Source: Herpetosiphonaceae bacterium
GTDB taxonomy: Bacteria > Chloroflexota > Chloroflexia > Chloroflexales > Herpetosiphonaceae
Length of the DNA: 36,269 bases
Direction: 5' to 3'
NCBI GenBank assembly: GCA_013538855.1
Contig: JABXJS010000069.1
Span: 1 to 36,269 of the forward strand
Each line of letters opens with the position of its first letter. Within the stretch, counting starts at the first letter, position 1. Position numbers and translations under genes: made by a program. The notes under the pieces were generated by a model that saw only the letters and a list, made by a program, of their open reading frames with translations, was not told where the DNA came from and did no database searches. Below, in pieces: positions 9,201 to 16,150 of this stretch.

Positions 9201-9392
9201 TTCGCCGCCAGCACCGTCGTCACGCTCACCGCCACGCCGCTCCCGAACTCGGCGTTCGGTGGCTGGAGCGGCGCGTGCTCCGGCACTGGCGACTGCGTCG
9301 TCACCATGGATCAGGCCCAGACTGTCACGGCTACGTTTATTCCAGTGACAGTTGTTGAGTACAAGCTCTATCTGCCGACTGTGCTGCGCTAG
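6285..9392 (+). CDS. secreted M36/M4-like zinc metalloprotease with jelly-roll and InlB-type repeats
   Basis: This is a 1035-aa extracellular protease. The start is ATG 6285 with AGGAGG at 6273-6278; the open frame upstream has no Shine-Dalgarno sequence. Its parts are: signal peptide 1-~27; an FTP/PepSY-type propeptide ~40-215 ('VTYVRFQQTYQGVPVY'); and a catalytic domain ~235-570 with HEYGH at 385-389 and GEGFGDF giving the third zinc ligand Glu412, a layout like fungalysin M36. An Ig-like stretch follows from ~576 and a choice-of-anchor/MAM-like jelly roll at ~620-796. Next come two ~77-aa divergent InlB-type repeats (857-933, 943-1020; 'GWSGACSGTGDCVVTMD'). It ends in YLPTVLR, a phylum-typical C-terminus. 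It probably degrades extracellular protein. The two C-terminal repeats are close to identical in DNA, indicating recent duplication. Confidence 0.92.
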   Translation: MARSWNRFVLFILLAALVWPLQAGAVQSPVALSEAQLAAQAGCRTAKAGTAPGVARWLEDCGSVDVKAAPEAAARSALAARAQTLGLRADGRDIALLQVQQSSGVTYVRFQQTYQGVPVYLGQVLVQYDRAGKVQLINNHTQAKLAVATTPLVAADRAMDVAQAHIGNTAQLRAPAEQSLVINAEKGAPELAWHIVLYTQQPLGDWHVMVSASSGKLLDSWNEIKNDVGTADVYDPNAVQQSGNTALVDSNDAASTALNNARVSVALANLASGVDTLKGSAVDTTGPGVTGCSLPYTPGAAHSATRAYSYTRDDDRFEEAVAYAAIDGVQSWFQALGFNNVNNRAIPIDVHCISDDNSYYSDSDTALHMGDGGVDDAEDADIVVHEYGHSVQANQVPGWGPSSNTEQRAMGEGFGDFLAGMYYVQKGDPTFMNTYRYCIGEWDATSYNPITGSSNGSGCLRWINGINEGTGANIGAYSGSPTEEHDDGRFWSAALTCVYEGLGADATARDNVMKLVIAQHFSLTPDSSNNAFEDAVAALVLADQTQLDGSHAGLINGCALDRGLITAPPQPTMPTPTLTTPADGATYATNSTLNIVWMTNSAPTTATYTLEYTNDCTVTPDFADDVESGVNGWAVSHVGGSADWGQVTSDANSPTHSWFASDTNAVNDQYLVSAAINVGTGAVLSFWHNYNLEASGSTPTVGYDGGVVEISTDGGSNWTDLGTLMTQNGYNRTIAGNFSSPLANRQAFSGNSGGWIETIVDLSSYAGQSVNLRFREADDSSAGASGWWVDDITIGSQVVWTSIGTSSAGATSYAWTTPSQVGSDYCVRIKGQAAGYNDSAYDIAGPFSLSDSGQVNHTLSVTLAGTGSGTVSSTPAGIDCGATCSADFADTTVVTLTAMPDGSSTFDGWSGACSGTGDCVVTMDQAQAVTATFTANSGPITHTLSVTLAGAGFGTVSSTPAGIDCGGTCSADFAASTVVTLTATPLPNSAFGGWSGACSGTGDCVVTMDQAQTVTATFIPVTVVEYKLYLPTVLR

Positions 9393-9417
9393 CCAGCATT
9401 GCGGCACGAAACCGGCT

Positions 9418-9452
9418 GCGGGCGCAACGATCATAGAGATCGTTGCGCCCGC
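9418..9452 (+). terminator. strong hairpin after the metalloprotease gene
   Basis: A 15-bp perfect stem (9418-9432 with 9438-9452) and a 5-base loop lie 26 bp past the protease stop codon. No T-run follows, so it may stop transcription with help from Rho or protect the mRNA 3' end. Confidence 0.7.
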
Positions 9453-9747
9453 GTGTATTAAACGTCCCCTCAGCGCGAGCCAAGCGCCGAGCATTGCTGA
9501 CAATCACTTAGCTCAGGCCAAAGCGGCAGGGCGCTAGCGGCGCACGCTTTTTTGAGAAGAGTAGCGCCCGTGGTTCAGCGCAGCGGCTCAGCCGATAGAG
9601 TCGGCGCTGTGCTAACCCTGCCGCAAAATCACAGCAGCCACGCCAACCCCCCCCGCTGATAACCAACAGCGGTGCTGAGACAGCGCACCAGCGTATCCAC
9701 CACCCGCGCTAGCACAGGAGAGTCTGGCGCAACTGTTGGCGCTTGCG
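9453..9747. other. non-coding spacer between convergent genes
   Basis: No gene is visible. The stretch holds one partial copy (9584-9613) of a dispersed element also found at 13643-13688 and 35786-35831, and two copies of the octamer CGCTAGCG (9532 and 9746, the latter overlapping the stop of the next gene). Confidence 0.5.
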
Positions 9748-11985
9748 CTAGCGCAGGATGAGCGGGATGTACATCTTGTCGCTTACGTTCATGATGGTGA
9801 CAGTCGCTGTAGCATTTGCCAACGCAGCATTGCTTGGGTTGCTCAGCACGACGCTGAAGCTCTCGTTGCCTTCCCACTCGCCATCGTCAGCGGTGGCGAT
9901 CTGGATGGTTTGCGTCTGCTCACCTGGCACGAACACGAGCGTGCCGCTCAGCGGCGTGTAGTCGGCGTTGGCGAGCGCGCTGCCAGCAGCCGTGCTGAAG
10001 TCCACCGTCGTCGTCAGCGCCGTGCTGCCGCTCAGCGTGACCGTGACCACCGCCGTGGTGCCCTCGCTCACCGTGGCGTCGCTGATGCTGAGCGTCGGCA
10101 GCGGCAGTGCGTCGTGGATGGTAACGGTGCTGCGGAGGTTGCCAGGGGATGCGTTCTGGCCCGAGATAATCTGGGCGAAAAAGCTCTCGTCGCCTTCATA
10201 GAGCGTGTCGGCTAGCGTTGGCACATCAACAATGTGCACTGTCTCGCCCGGATTGAAGAAGATGGTGCCGCTGATCGCTGTGTAGTCGCTGCCTGCTATG
10301 GCTGTGTTGTTATTCGTGACATAGGTGATCGTGATGTAATCCGAGCTAGCGATGCTAAGCGTCATGCTGACCTGTGCCGTGTCGCCCTCGCGCACCTCCG
10401 CATCGCTAAAGCTGACGGATGGAACCGGGTTGGTATTTTCGATCGTGACCAGGGTGCTGTGTGGCGCACCAAGATCAACATTATCCGAGCACGCCACCAG
10501 CGTCATGCTCAGGTACTCGGAAGGCTCGTAGTACTCATCAGCAAGCGTCGGCAGCATAATGGCCTGCGCTGTTGCGCCAGGCATGAAGGTAAGCGTCCCG
10601 CTCACTGGCGTATAGTCTTGGCCCGCCGTTGCGTCCGGTAGGATGGCGGCCTCGCTGCGATAGGCGGCCGTGATGACATCGGTACTCGTCAGCGAGAGCG
10701 TGGCCGTGATAATGGCGAGCTGCCCTTCCTGCACGCTCAGCGTCGGCGGCAGGATCACTGCTGGCCGCTGAAGAATAACGACGGCGTGGCTCACCGCCGA
10801 CTCGGCCATGGCTGGGTCGGTCACGGTGAGGGTCACGCTGTAGGTGCCCGAGGCGGTGTAGGTGTGGGTTGGCTCCTGCATGGTGCTCGTTGCGCCATCG
10901 CCAAAATCCCACAGGTAGCTAAGGTCAACACCAGTGCTGGTATCGGTAAAGCTGGTCGCGGTACCGAGGGTATCCGGCGTCGTGCTGGTGAACCCAGCCA
11001 CAGGCTGGGGCAAAATCTGAACCTGTGCGCTATACGAATCGGCCACATCGCTCGTATCGGTAACCGTCAGCGTCGCCGTGTAGGTGCCGCTGGCGGCATA
11101 GGTGTGGACGGGATGTTGCGCCGTGCTGGTCGCGCCGTCGCCGAAGTCCCAGGCGTAGGCGCTGATAGTGCCAAGGCTGGTGTTGGTGAAGACGGTTGTT
11201 TGACCGAGCGTATCAGGCGCGGTGCTGGTGAAGCTCGCTTTCGTTGGGATGAAGCTAATCGCCAGCCCATCGCTCAGGCTGGCCTGATTGAAGCTGTACT
11301 CAAGCGCAGCGGCGCTGCTTGGCCCGCGGATGCCGACCGTTGCCGATCCGCCACTATCGTAGATCACATTCTCAAGCAGCACGTCCTGATACTGGAAGAG
11401 CACCGTGCTGCTCTCTTCAAAGAAGACGACCTCAAAGCTGATCATGGAGCTAGCATTCGTGCGGGTGCTGCGGTGGGGTACGTTGTACCACTCAACGACG
11501 AGTCGCCGCTGCGGCGCAGTGCCAACCACGGCCCAGTAGACATTACCATTGTTGAGGCCGGGGTAGAGGTCATCCCAAAACGGCAAGATAGAGAGCGACG
11601 GCGCAGTGCTAACCGATCCGTTGGTGAAGGAGATGTTGCCATTGGTCGTGTTGAACAGCAGCGCGCCATTCATGGAGGCGCGCAGCGTGGACGAGCTAAT
11701 GCCGTAGTAGGTGATCGGAAATGTGCTGTTAATCGTCGCAATCGAATCATCTGCTAAGCCCAGATTGACGCCGCCAGCCCCAACGATCTCAATCCAGCTG
11801 TAGGCTGGGCCGTCAGGCTCGCTGCTATCTTTGAAGCGATAGCCAAAGGCATCGGGGCCGCCAACCCGGCTCGGCACTGAGTAGGCACCGGTGGATATGC
11901 GGGGCGCAGCGGCGGCTGGTATGCAGGGCAACATGGCGAGCGCTAGCACACAGGCAAGCGCCCGGCGGCGGAGTAGATAGTGCAT
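9748..11985 (-). CDS. secreted PKD and Calx-beta repeat surface protein
   Basis: This 745-aa protein starts at ATG 11985, where AAGGAGG lies eight bases upstream; the longer reading frame overlaps a pseudogene. The signal peptide is ~1-29 (RRRALACVLALAMLPCIPAAA). Residues ~40-245 form an all-beta N-terminal domain with 'SILPFWDDLYP' and 'VVEWYNVPH', resembling nidogen-like or choice-of-anchor domains. Two PKD domains follow (~249-331, ~332-415), each with WDFGDGATST...HTY.ASGTY. Three Calx-beta domains (~425-735) carry D-Y-T-P-(V/L)-SGTL-x-F-x-PG. The tail is MYIPLILR. There is no enzyme motif, so it is probably an adhesin or cell-surface structural protein, with Calx-beta domains likely binding calcium. 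Its gene ends convergent to the metalloprotease, which bears the same kind of C-terminal tail. Confidence 0.88.
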   Translation of the reverse strand: MHYLLRRRALACVLALAMLPCIPAAAAPRISTGAYSVPSRVGGPDAFGYRFKDSSEPDGPAYSWIEIVGAGGVNLGLADDSIATINSTFPITYYGISSSTLRASMNGALLFNTTNGNISFTNGSVSTAPSLSILPFWDDLYPGLNNGNVYWAVVGTAPQRRLVVEWYNVPHRSTRTNASSMISFEVVFFEESSTVLFQYQDVLLENVIYDSGGSATVGIRGPSSAAALEYSFNQASLSDGLAISFIPTKASFTSTAPDTLGQTTVFTNTSLGTISAYAWDFGDGATSTAQHPVHTYAASGTYTATLTVTDTSDVADSYSAQVQILPQPVAGFTSTTPDTLGTATSFTDTSTGVDLSYLWDFGDGATSTMQEPTHTYTASGTYSVTLTVTDPAMAESAVSHAVVILQRPAVILPPTLSVQEGQLAIITATLSLTSTDVITAAYRSEAAILPDATAGQDYTPVSGTLTFMPGATAQAIMLPTLADEYYEPSEYLSMTLVACSDNVDLGAPHSTLVTIENTNPVPSVSFSDAEVREGDTAQVSMTLSIASSDYITITYVTNNNTAIAGSDYTAISGTIFFNPGETVHIVDVPTLADTLYEGDESFFAQIISGQNASPGNLRSTVTIHDALPLPTLSISDATVSEGTTAVVTVTLSGSTALTTTVDFSTAAGSALANADYTPLSGTLVFVPGEQTQTIQIATADDGEWEGNESFSVVLSNPSNAALANATATVTIMNVSDKMYIPLILR

Positions 11986-12066
11986 AGATGCCTCCTTAAT
12001 AGAGATGTGCGCCCAGCATACCATCGGGCTAAGCCCAGGACAACAGAAAATCTGTAGGAGCGTTCT

Positions 12067-12355
12067 ATGCGCGCACCAGAACCTGAGCCGCTGACGATTT
12101 AGGCCAGCAGACACAGCAGCCGTTAGAGCATGTTGAGCGAGCGGTGGCGGCAGCGGGCGGGCAGCACACCGACATCGTCTCGCTGCGGCGCTCCAGTATT
12201 GGAGCGGCGATCCGCGCACGGCACCAATCCGCGATGCACTGCTGCATTTTTTCCCCGCCGATCAGCTAGCAAGCACTAGCTGAATCGACATTGCTGCCAC
12301 CGCTAACCACGATTTTCTGATCGACACTGAGGTGATTGCGGTCATCGAGGCGGAG
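12067..12355 (+). pseudogene. decayed, 5'-truncated copy of the Rid-family gene
   Basis: From ~12070 the sequence follows the intact Rid-family gene (codons ~40-135) closely, for example the shared stretches 'gatttaggccagcagacaca' and 'caccaatccgcgatgcactg'. It is dead: the first ~120 bases of coding sequence are missing; a frame error near the 5' end turns 'gat tta' into an att-TAG reading; one base is lost in gcc-acg to gc-acg (~12211); Trp112 (tgg) is TGA in 'agctgaatc' (~12285); and the natural stop TAA is changed to GAG. It belongs to a duplicated block together with the zinc-ribbon gene that follows. Confidence 0.9.
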
Positions 12356-12797
12356 CGTATGCACATAATCGTCTATGGTGCGGTTAGGAAATCCTAACAC
12401 CATCAGGGCTACGCCTCCTCCTGTTCACGCGGCGTGCGCTGGCGCACCATAGCGGGCCGCGCTGTGGCCATGCCGAAGACACGCTGTAGAGGAATATGGT
12501 CGAGCTGGCAGTACTCGCTGCCTAGCTCGGCCCTAGCCCACAGCATGAGCGAAAGCGTATCACGCCGATGCACAAGACAGCGCACGGTCGCATCGCCCTG
12601 GATTGGGCGACCGCACTCGCTACAGTCAAAGGCAATAGTCAAAAGAATGCTGCCATCGACTTGCGCCTCGCTGTGCTCCGCCGTATCAACAGCCGTACCC
12701 CAGTTCGTTGGAAAACTTCCGCACCAAGGACACCGATACAAGGCCATAGTCTACCTCCCACAAGCGCCAGACACCTAGCGCAACACTGCCTCATGCG
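12068..12797. repeat. copy A of a duplicated Rid/zinc-ribbon block
   Basis: This block matches 13320-14139 in order and orientation: Rid sequence on plus, zinc-ribbon gene on minus, and the ribbon gene's upstream sequence (compare 'cctagcgcaacactgcctca' with 'gctagcgctacactgcccca'). The distance between copies is ~1.25 kb. The copies are diverged and contain indels, so the duplication is not recent. Confidence 0.85.
12409..12747 (-). CDS. small zinc-ribbon protein
   Basis: This is a 112-aa cytosolic protein with two cysteine pairs, CPWC (Cys6, Cys9) and CSEC (Cys42, Cys45), which would form one zinc-ribbon knuckle pair. The segment after the second pair, 'GRPIQGDATVRCLVHRRDTLSLMLWARAELG', is shared with a broken paralogue at 13752-14091. 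GGGAGG lies six bases before the ATG. The function is unknown; such stand-alone ribbons bind nucleic acid or protein partners. It converges on the dead Rid copy. In the second copy of the block the situation is reversed, with the ribbon gene broken and the Rid gene intact. Confidence 0.75.
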   Translation of the reverse strand: MALYRCPWCGSFPTNWGTAVDTAEHSEAQVDGSILLTIAFDCSECGRPIQGDATVRCLVHRRDTLSLMLWARAELGSEYCQLDHIPLQRVFGMATARPAMVRQRTPREQEEA

Positions 12798-12956
12798 ACA
12801 ACAGCAGGTGCGGAGATACGATGGTTGCTGCTGGCTATGAGGCATTCAAGAGCCTACTCGTTGACCAATGCAGCAGGAATGATAGAGATAATGTCATGTG
12901 TTGATCAGCACCATAGCAGCGTGGAAGGTGGAGTGCGAAGTTGTTAGGAGGTAAAA

Positions 12957-13064
12957 TTAGAGGTACAAAGTTAAAACAATGAACAGCAACGTTTTAGCGG
13001 TGATGATCATCCCTAGCATAGCATACAGCCCAACGTTATTCAATATTTTCTTACGATCATCCAT
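12957..13064 (-). CDS. possible small membrane peptide
   Basis: This is a 35-aa reading frame (MDDRKKILNN...) with a charged N-terminus and one hydrophobic stretch (LYAMLGMIITAKTLLFIVLT), as expected of a single-pass membrane peptide. AAGGG lies ~10 bases upstream, which is a weak ribosome binding site. It is divergent from the intact Rid gene and sits between the two copies of the duplicated block, not inside them. It is a candidate only; chance cannot be excluded at this length. The remainder of 12798-13201 shows nothing else recognisable. Confidence 0.3.
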   Translation of the reverse strand: MDDRKKILNNVGLYAMLGMIITAKTLLFIVLTLYL

Positions 13065-13201
13065 CCGTAGCGCCCTTGAACTATGCACACGTCCGCCGCA
13101 CAAGCGGTCGGCCAACTCACTGGCCCTACAGTGCTCAGGCCACAGCTGCGGTATACTTTTGGTCCACAAGCGAACAAAAAACATACCAGGAAGGAGTAAC
13201 A

Positions 13202-13609
13202 ATGGCCCATCAGTACCTGAATCCCCAGAATCTGTTTCAAAGCACCCAGTATGGCTTCTCGCAGTTGGTGGTGTGTAATCCAGGCAAAACGATCTATATC
13301 TCGGGGCAGGTCGCCTGGGACGCCGACCAGAAGATCGGAGCCGCTGACGATTTAGGCCAGCAGACACAGCGGGCCTTAGAGAATGTTGAGCGAGCGGTGG
13401 TCGCAGCAGGCGGGCAGCGCACCGACATCGTCTCATTGCGGCTCTACATTGTTGGTGCGGCGATCCGCGCCACGGCACCAATCCGCGATGCACTGCTGCA
13501 CTTTTTCCCTGCTGATCAGCTGCCAACCACAAGCTGGATCGGTGTTGCCGCCCTCGCCAATCCTGATTTTCTCATCGAGATCGAGGCGATTGCGGTCATC
13601 GAGGCGTAA
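13202..13609 (+). CDS. Rid-family (YjgF/UK114) protein lacking the catalytic arginine
   Basis: This 135-aa protein has the length and pattern of the YjgF/YER057c/UK114 fold: 'IYISGQVAWD' (31-40), 'GQQTQRALENVERAVVAAG' (52-70), 'RTDIVSLRLYIV' and the C-terminal 'IEIEAIAV' (125-132). The start has AGGAAGGAG upstream. Canonical RidA enzymes need an arginine in the 'ARSxVEV' motif to deaminate enamine/imine intermediates of PLP enzymes. Here the aligned segment reads TTSWIGV with Thr110 at that place, so imine deaminase activity is doubtful. It more likely belongs to one of the non-RidA subgroups with unknown or degradative roles. A dead copy lies 1.25 kb upstream. It converges on a broken zinc-ribbon gene. 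Confidence 0.9.
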   Translation: MAHQYLNPQNLFQSTQYGFSQLVVCNPGKTIYISGQVAWDADQKIGAADDLGQQTQRALENVERAVVAAGGQRTDIVSLRLYIVGAAIRATAPIRDALLHFFPADQLPTTSWIGVAALANPDFLIEIEAIAVIEA

Positions 13610-13642
13610 GGCATGAACATAATCGTCTGTGGTTAGGGGCAG

Positions 13643-13688
13643 CGGTTCAGACAGCAGGGTCGGCTGCGTTGCTGGCTCGGCCCGGCCT
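13643..13688. repeat. dispersed ~46-bp intergenic element, copy 2
   Basis: This 46-base stretch matches 35786-35831 at about 83% by hand alignment, sharing 'gctgcgttgctggctc' exactly. A shorter third match (~30 bases) is at 9584-9613. All three lie just downstream of genes. Confidence 0.6.
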
Positions 13689-13751
13689 AGCAATTGCTCA
13701 GCGCAGCATAGCCAGCAGCCAACGGCCGTCATGCTAGACGGCGTACAAAGA

Positions 13752-14091
13752 TCAGCGTACCAACCCAACGGTGCTATTGTCCATCCTGCGCAAGCGGTGT
13801 ATGCTTGCACACACCGCCCTGTTCATCTCGCGGTGCGCCACGTCGCCGCCGGAGCGCCAGCCATCTAGCTGACAATACGCATCACTTAGCTCAGCGCGCG
13901 CCCACAGTATGAGCGTAATCGTTTCGTGGCAATGCAGGTAGCAGTGCACGGTCGCATCGCCCTGGATTGGGCGGCCGCACTCACTACAATCAAAGGTAAA
14001 GTCGAGTCGCTGGCTGAAATCCGCCGCAGCCAAGGCCACGCGCCAGTTCGATGGAAAAATCTCCGCACCAAGCACCCCGATACAACGCCAT
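13752..14091 (-). pseudogene. frameshifted zinc-ribbon gene (paralogue of 12409-12747)
   Basis: The ATG at 14089-14091 begins MALYRGAWCGDF, matching MALYRCPWCGSF of the intact paralogue, but the first cysteine is now Gly and the frame soon terminates (…RLYL stop). The second half, with 'FTFDCSECGRPIQGDATV' and 'LWARAELSDAYCQLD', continues in a different frame. From ATG to the CSEC codons there are 103 bases here against 123 in the intact gene, which confirms a net frameshift. The last part of the open frame (before ~13855) has no match to the intact protein. Loss of one zinc-binding cysteine plus the frameshift indicates a dead gene. Confidence 0.85.
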
Positions 14092-14262
14092 CGCAAGCCT
14101 CCTCCAAGCGCTACATAAGCTAGCGCTACACTGCCCCATGCTGCGCGCAGTTAGCGCGATAACAAGCTGTTCGCTGCACCCTATTTTCTTAAACACTCGG
14201 CCACAGCGCAACAACGGCTCTCCGTCTGCGCTGTGGCCAAAGTGGCTTGCTACTGTCAGGCG

Positions 14263-15693
14263 CTACGGCTCAAGCACGCCGTCGGTGCGGCCCTCGATCG
14301 CGATGCGCACCGTGTGGACGCTTGGGAACTGGAGCAGCGTCTGGCGAATCTGCTCGGTGATAAAGTGGACCCGGAGCGAGCCGCCGCCATACGCGCGCAG
14401 CTCCTGCGAGAAGTTGGCGGTGGCAACGCCATCGACGATATTCAGACTGAGCAAACGCACGCGCGGCCCCCAGTCCGACTCGCGGCCAGCGTAGCTGAGC
14501 ACCTCGGATGGCAGCGGAAGTGCCGTTTCAAAGCCAGCGAGGTTCGGTGGCGGCGGCCCCCACAGCAGCTCTTCTAGCGCCGCTGCACCGATGCGAGGTG
14601 TGGACACAATGTGGCGCTCGAACGGTGTGACCTGATCGCCAAGCACCCAGTAGAGCTGCACGACGCGGGTATCGGGATCAGCGGCGCTGAGCATAAAGAC
14701 ACCTTGGCGCGCAAGAATCGCCCCACGTGCATCGCTGATCTCAAGCATGGCCCACTGGCTCGGCGGCTGCGGCGGCTGACTCTCCTGCATCCAGTTAATG
14801 CTGCCGATCAGCAGACCGCGCCCATCTTCGCCGCGCAGCGCCGTGAGCGCCGAGCGCAGCGTCGTGCCATCCTGCCAGCGCAGCGCCACCGCCAGCAGCT
14901 GGCCCGGAACGCCAACGCGCGCCATGATATGCAGCGGCAGCGTGGCGTGGCTGCCAACAGCCGGTAGCTCAATCGGACTGACCGCAGGCAGGATATTGAT
15001 GCTATCCAGGCCCAAGTTGCCGCGCTCGATCTGCCAGGCGCTTGGATTGAGCGGATCGTCAGTGAGCACCGTGCGCTCAAACGCCTGCAGCAGAATCGTG
15101 CGCATGGTGCCGTTTTTGATCGTCGTGACCTGAACAGCATCAGTGAGCGGCAAACCGATGTCATGCAGCCAGCCGGCGGGGAAGAGATCGCTACGATTCA
15201 TATAGCGCCAGAAGCGCGCTGGAACATGGTAGCCAGGCGCGCGCCGCAGCAGCGGATCATCGGGGATAAAGACCGCACCGGTTGGCAGCTGCATCACGCC
15301 GCTGGTAAAGCCAATGGGGGGCGCATGGCGATAGCTGGGGTCATGCAGCTCGGCGAGCTGCGCATAGGTGAGGCTGGTCGCGTTGACTGCGCCGCTAGGA
15401 TTCAGCGCCATCAGCTCGGCCGTGAGGCGACCGTACATAAAACCCCAGACGGAATCGACGACCTCGCTGCGGTGATCCTCGATGCGTCCCTTCTCAAAGT
15501 ACTGTGCCTGATAGCCACCCGCCTCGGTAAGACCAGTGAGCGGGTAGCCAAGCACACGCACGCCATCGTGCTGGTTGTAGTAGTCGCGGAATGGCTCAAC
15601 AACACCAACCACTGCCTGCGCTCGCTGCACCGGCAGCAGCAGAGCAACAATCAGCAGCATCAGCCAGATGCGTATCGCGGAGTGGCGAAACAT
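14263..15693 (-). CDS. secreted GerMN-domain protein
   Basis: This 476-aa protein starts at ATG 15693, where AGGAGG lies six bases upstream. Residues 1-~27 are a signal peptide (RIWLMLLIVALLLPVQRAQA). Residues ~28-80 are a diverged copy of the surface domain seen twice in the protein at 4305 ('DYYNQHDGVRVLGYPLTG...YQAQYFEKGRIEDH'). The middle (~250-335) looks like an all-beta Gmad-type domain. Residues ~340-476 are a GerMN domain: 'RVVQLYWVLGD', 'ALEELLWGPP', 'VDGVATANFSQEL', 'QIRQTLLQFPSVHTVRIAIEGR'. GerMN domains occur in spore germination and lipoprotein GerM-like proteins and bind cell-wall or lipid partners. In Chloroflexota, where spores are mostly absent, the role is probably in the cell envelope (inference). 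Confidence 0.85.
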   Translation of the reverse strand: MFRHSAIRIWLMLLIVALLLPVQRAQAVVGVVEPFRDYYNQHDGVRVLGYPLTGLTEAGGYQAQYFEKGRIEDHRSEVVDSVWGFMYGRLTAELMALNPSGAVNATSLTYAQLAELHDPSYRHAPPIGFTSGVMQLPTGAVFIPDDPLLRRAPGYHVPARFWRYMNRSDLFPAGWLHDIGLPLTDAVQVTTIKNGTMRTILLQAFERTVLTDDPLNPSAWQIERGNLGLDSINILPAVSPIELPAVGSHATLPLHIMARVGVPGQLLAVALRWQDGTTLRSALTALRGEDGRGLLIGSINWMQESQPPQPPSQWAMLEISDARGAILARQGVFMLSAADPDTRVVQLYWVLGDQVTPFERHIVSTPRIGAAALEELLWGPPPPNLAGFETALPLPSEVLSYAGRESDWGPRVRLLSLNIVDGVATANFSQELRAYGGGSLRVHFITEQIRQTLLQFPSVHTVRIAIEGRTDGVLEP

Positions 15694-15748
15694 TATGCAC
15701 CTCCTGCTCAGCGCTCGTAGATGCTGAGCATACGGATAGGGTACAGCC

Positions 15749-15789
15749 AAAAACACAGGCTGGATGCTGCATGCAGCATCCAGCCTGTG
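15749..15789 (-). terminator. terminator built on a 36-bp perfect palindrome
   Basis: Positions 15754-15789 form a perfect 36-bp palindrome (18 bp each side, centre gcatgc). On the minus strand it is followed by TTTTT (15753-15749), which makes it a rho-independent terminator for the SPW gene whose stop lies 32 bp away. With no unpaired loop bases, it could also be a protein-binding dyad. Confidence 0.85.
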
Positions 15790-15820
15790 CATAAACCTAC
15801 TCCTGCTCGCTCACAGTCAG

Positions 15821-16150
15821 CTACTGCGGCTGCAGCCGTGACTCATAGAGCTGATAGCTCGCCAGGGCGGCGGCGATCACACCAAGAGCCACAATGCTCC
15901 AGAAGGCCAACGTGGCGGTGCCAAAGCCAAAGATGATCGGCAGCAGCACAGCGGCCACACCGGCGACGGCGTCAGCCCAGTCTTCCCAAAGCTGGGTATC
16001 GCGCGTAAGGGCCTTATAGGCCGAGGCGAGTGCGACGATCAAGCCAAGGACAATGCTGCTAACCGTAGCGTTGGTGTTGTCGGTGAAGTTGAGGGCAAAC
16101 GGTGCTGCGATTAGGCCGACACCAACAATTGTGTTGATCCAGTACAACAT
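15821..16150 (-). CDS. SPW-repeat membrane protein
   Basis: This 109-aa integral membrane protein has four predicted membrane segments arranged as two ~45-aa repeats: 'WINTIVGVGLIAAPFALNF..NATVSSIVLGLIVALASAY' and 'WADAVAGVAAVLLPIIFGF..ATLAFWSIVALGVIAAALASY'. This matches the SPW-repeat family (Trp at the start of each repeat, Pro in the first helix). The function of the family is unknown. The ATG has GAGG five bases upstream. It is a monocistronic minus-strand gene with its own terminator at 15749-15789. Confidence 0.85.
   Translation of the reverse strand: MLYWINTIVGVGLIAAPFALNFTDNTNATVSSIVLGLIVALASAYKALTRDTQLWEDWADAVAGVAAVLLPIIFGFGTATLAFWSIVALGVIAAALASYQLYESRLQPQ

Larger units (their letters stand above)
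13320..14139. repeat. copy B of a duplicated Rid/zinc-ribbon block
   Basis: This is the partner of 12068-12797. It holds the intact Rid gene's 3' two-thirds and the frameshifted zinc-ribbon gene. It is ~90 bp longer than copy A, chiefly in the spacer between the two genes, which includes the dispersed element at 13643. Confidence 0.85.

Noticed and set aside
11986-12219. N-terminal extension of the PKD/Calx-beta protein
   Set aside because: It runs antisense through the dead Rid copy, whereas the ATG at 11985 has an ideal ribosome binding site followed by a signal peptide.
12957-13532. Long minus-strand open frame opposite the Rid gene
   Set aside because: It is antisense to a clear Rid-family gene and has no start site. 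Only its last 35 codons could be a separate small gene.
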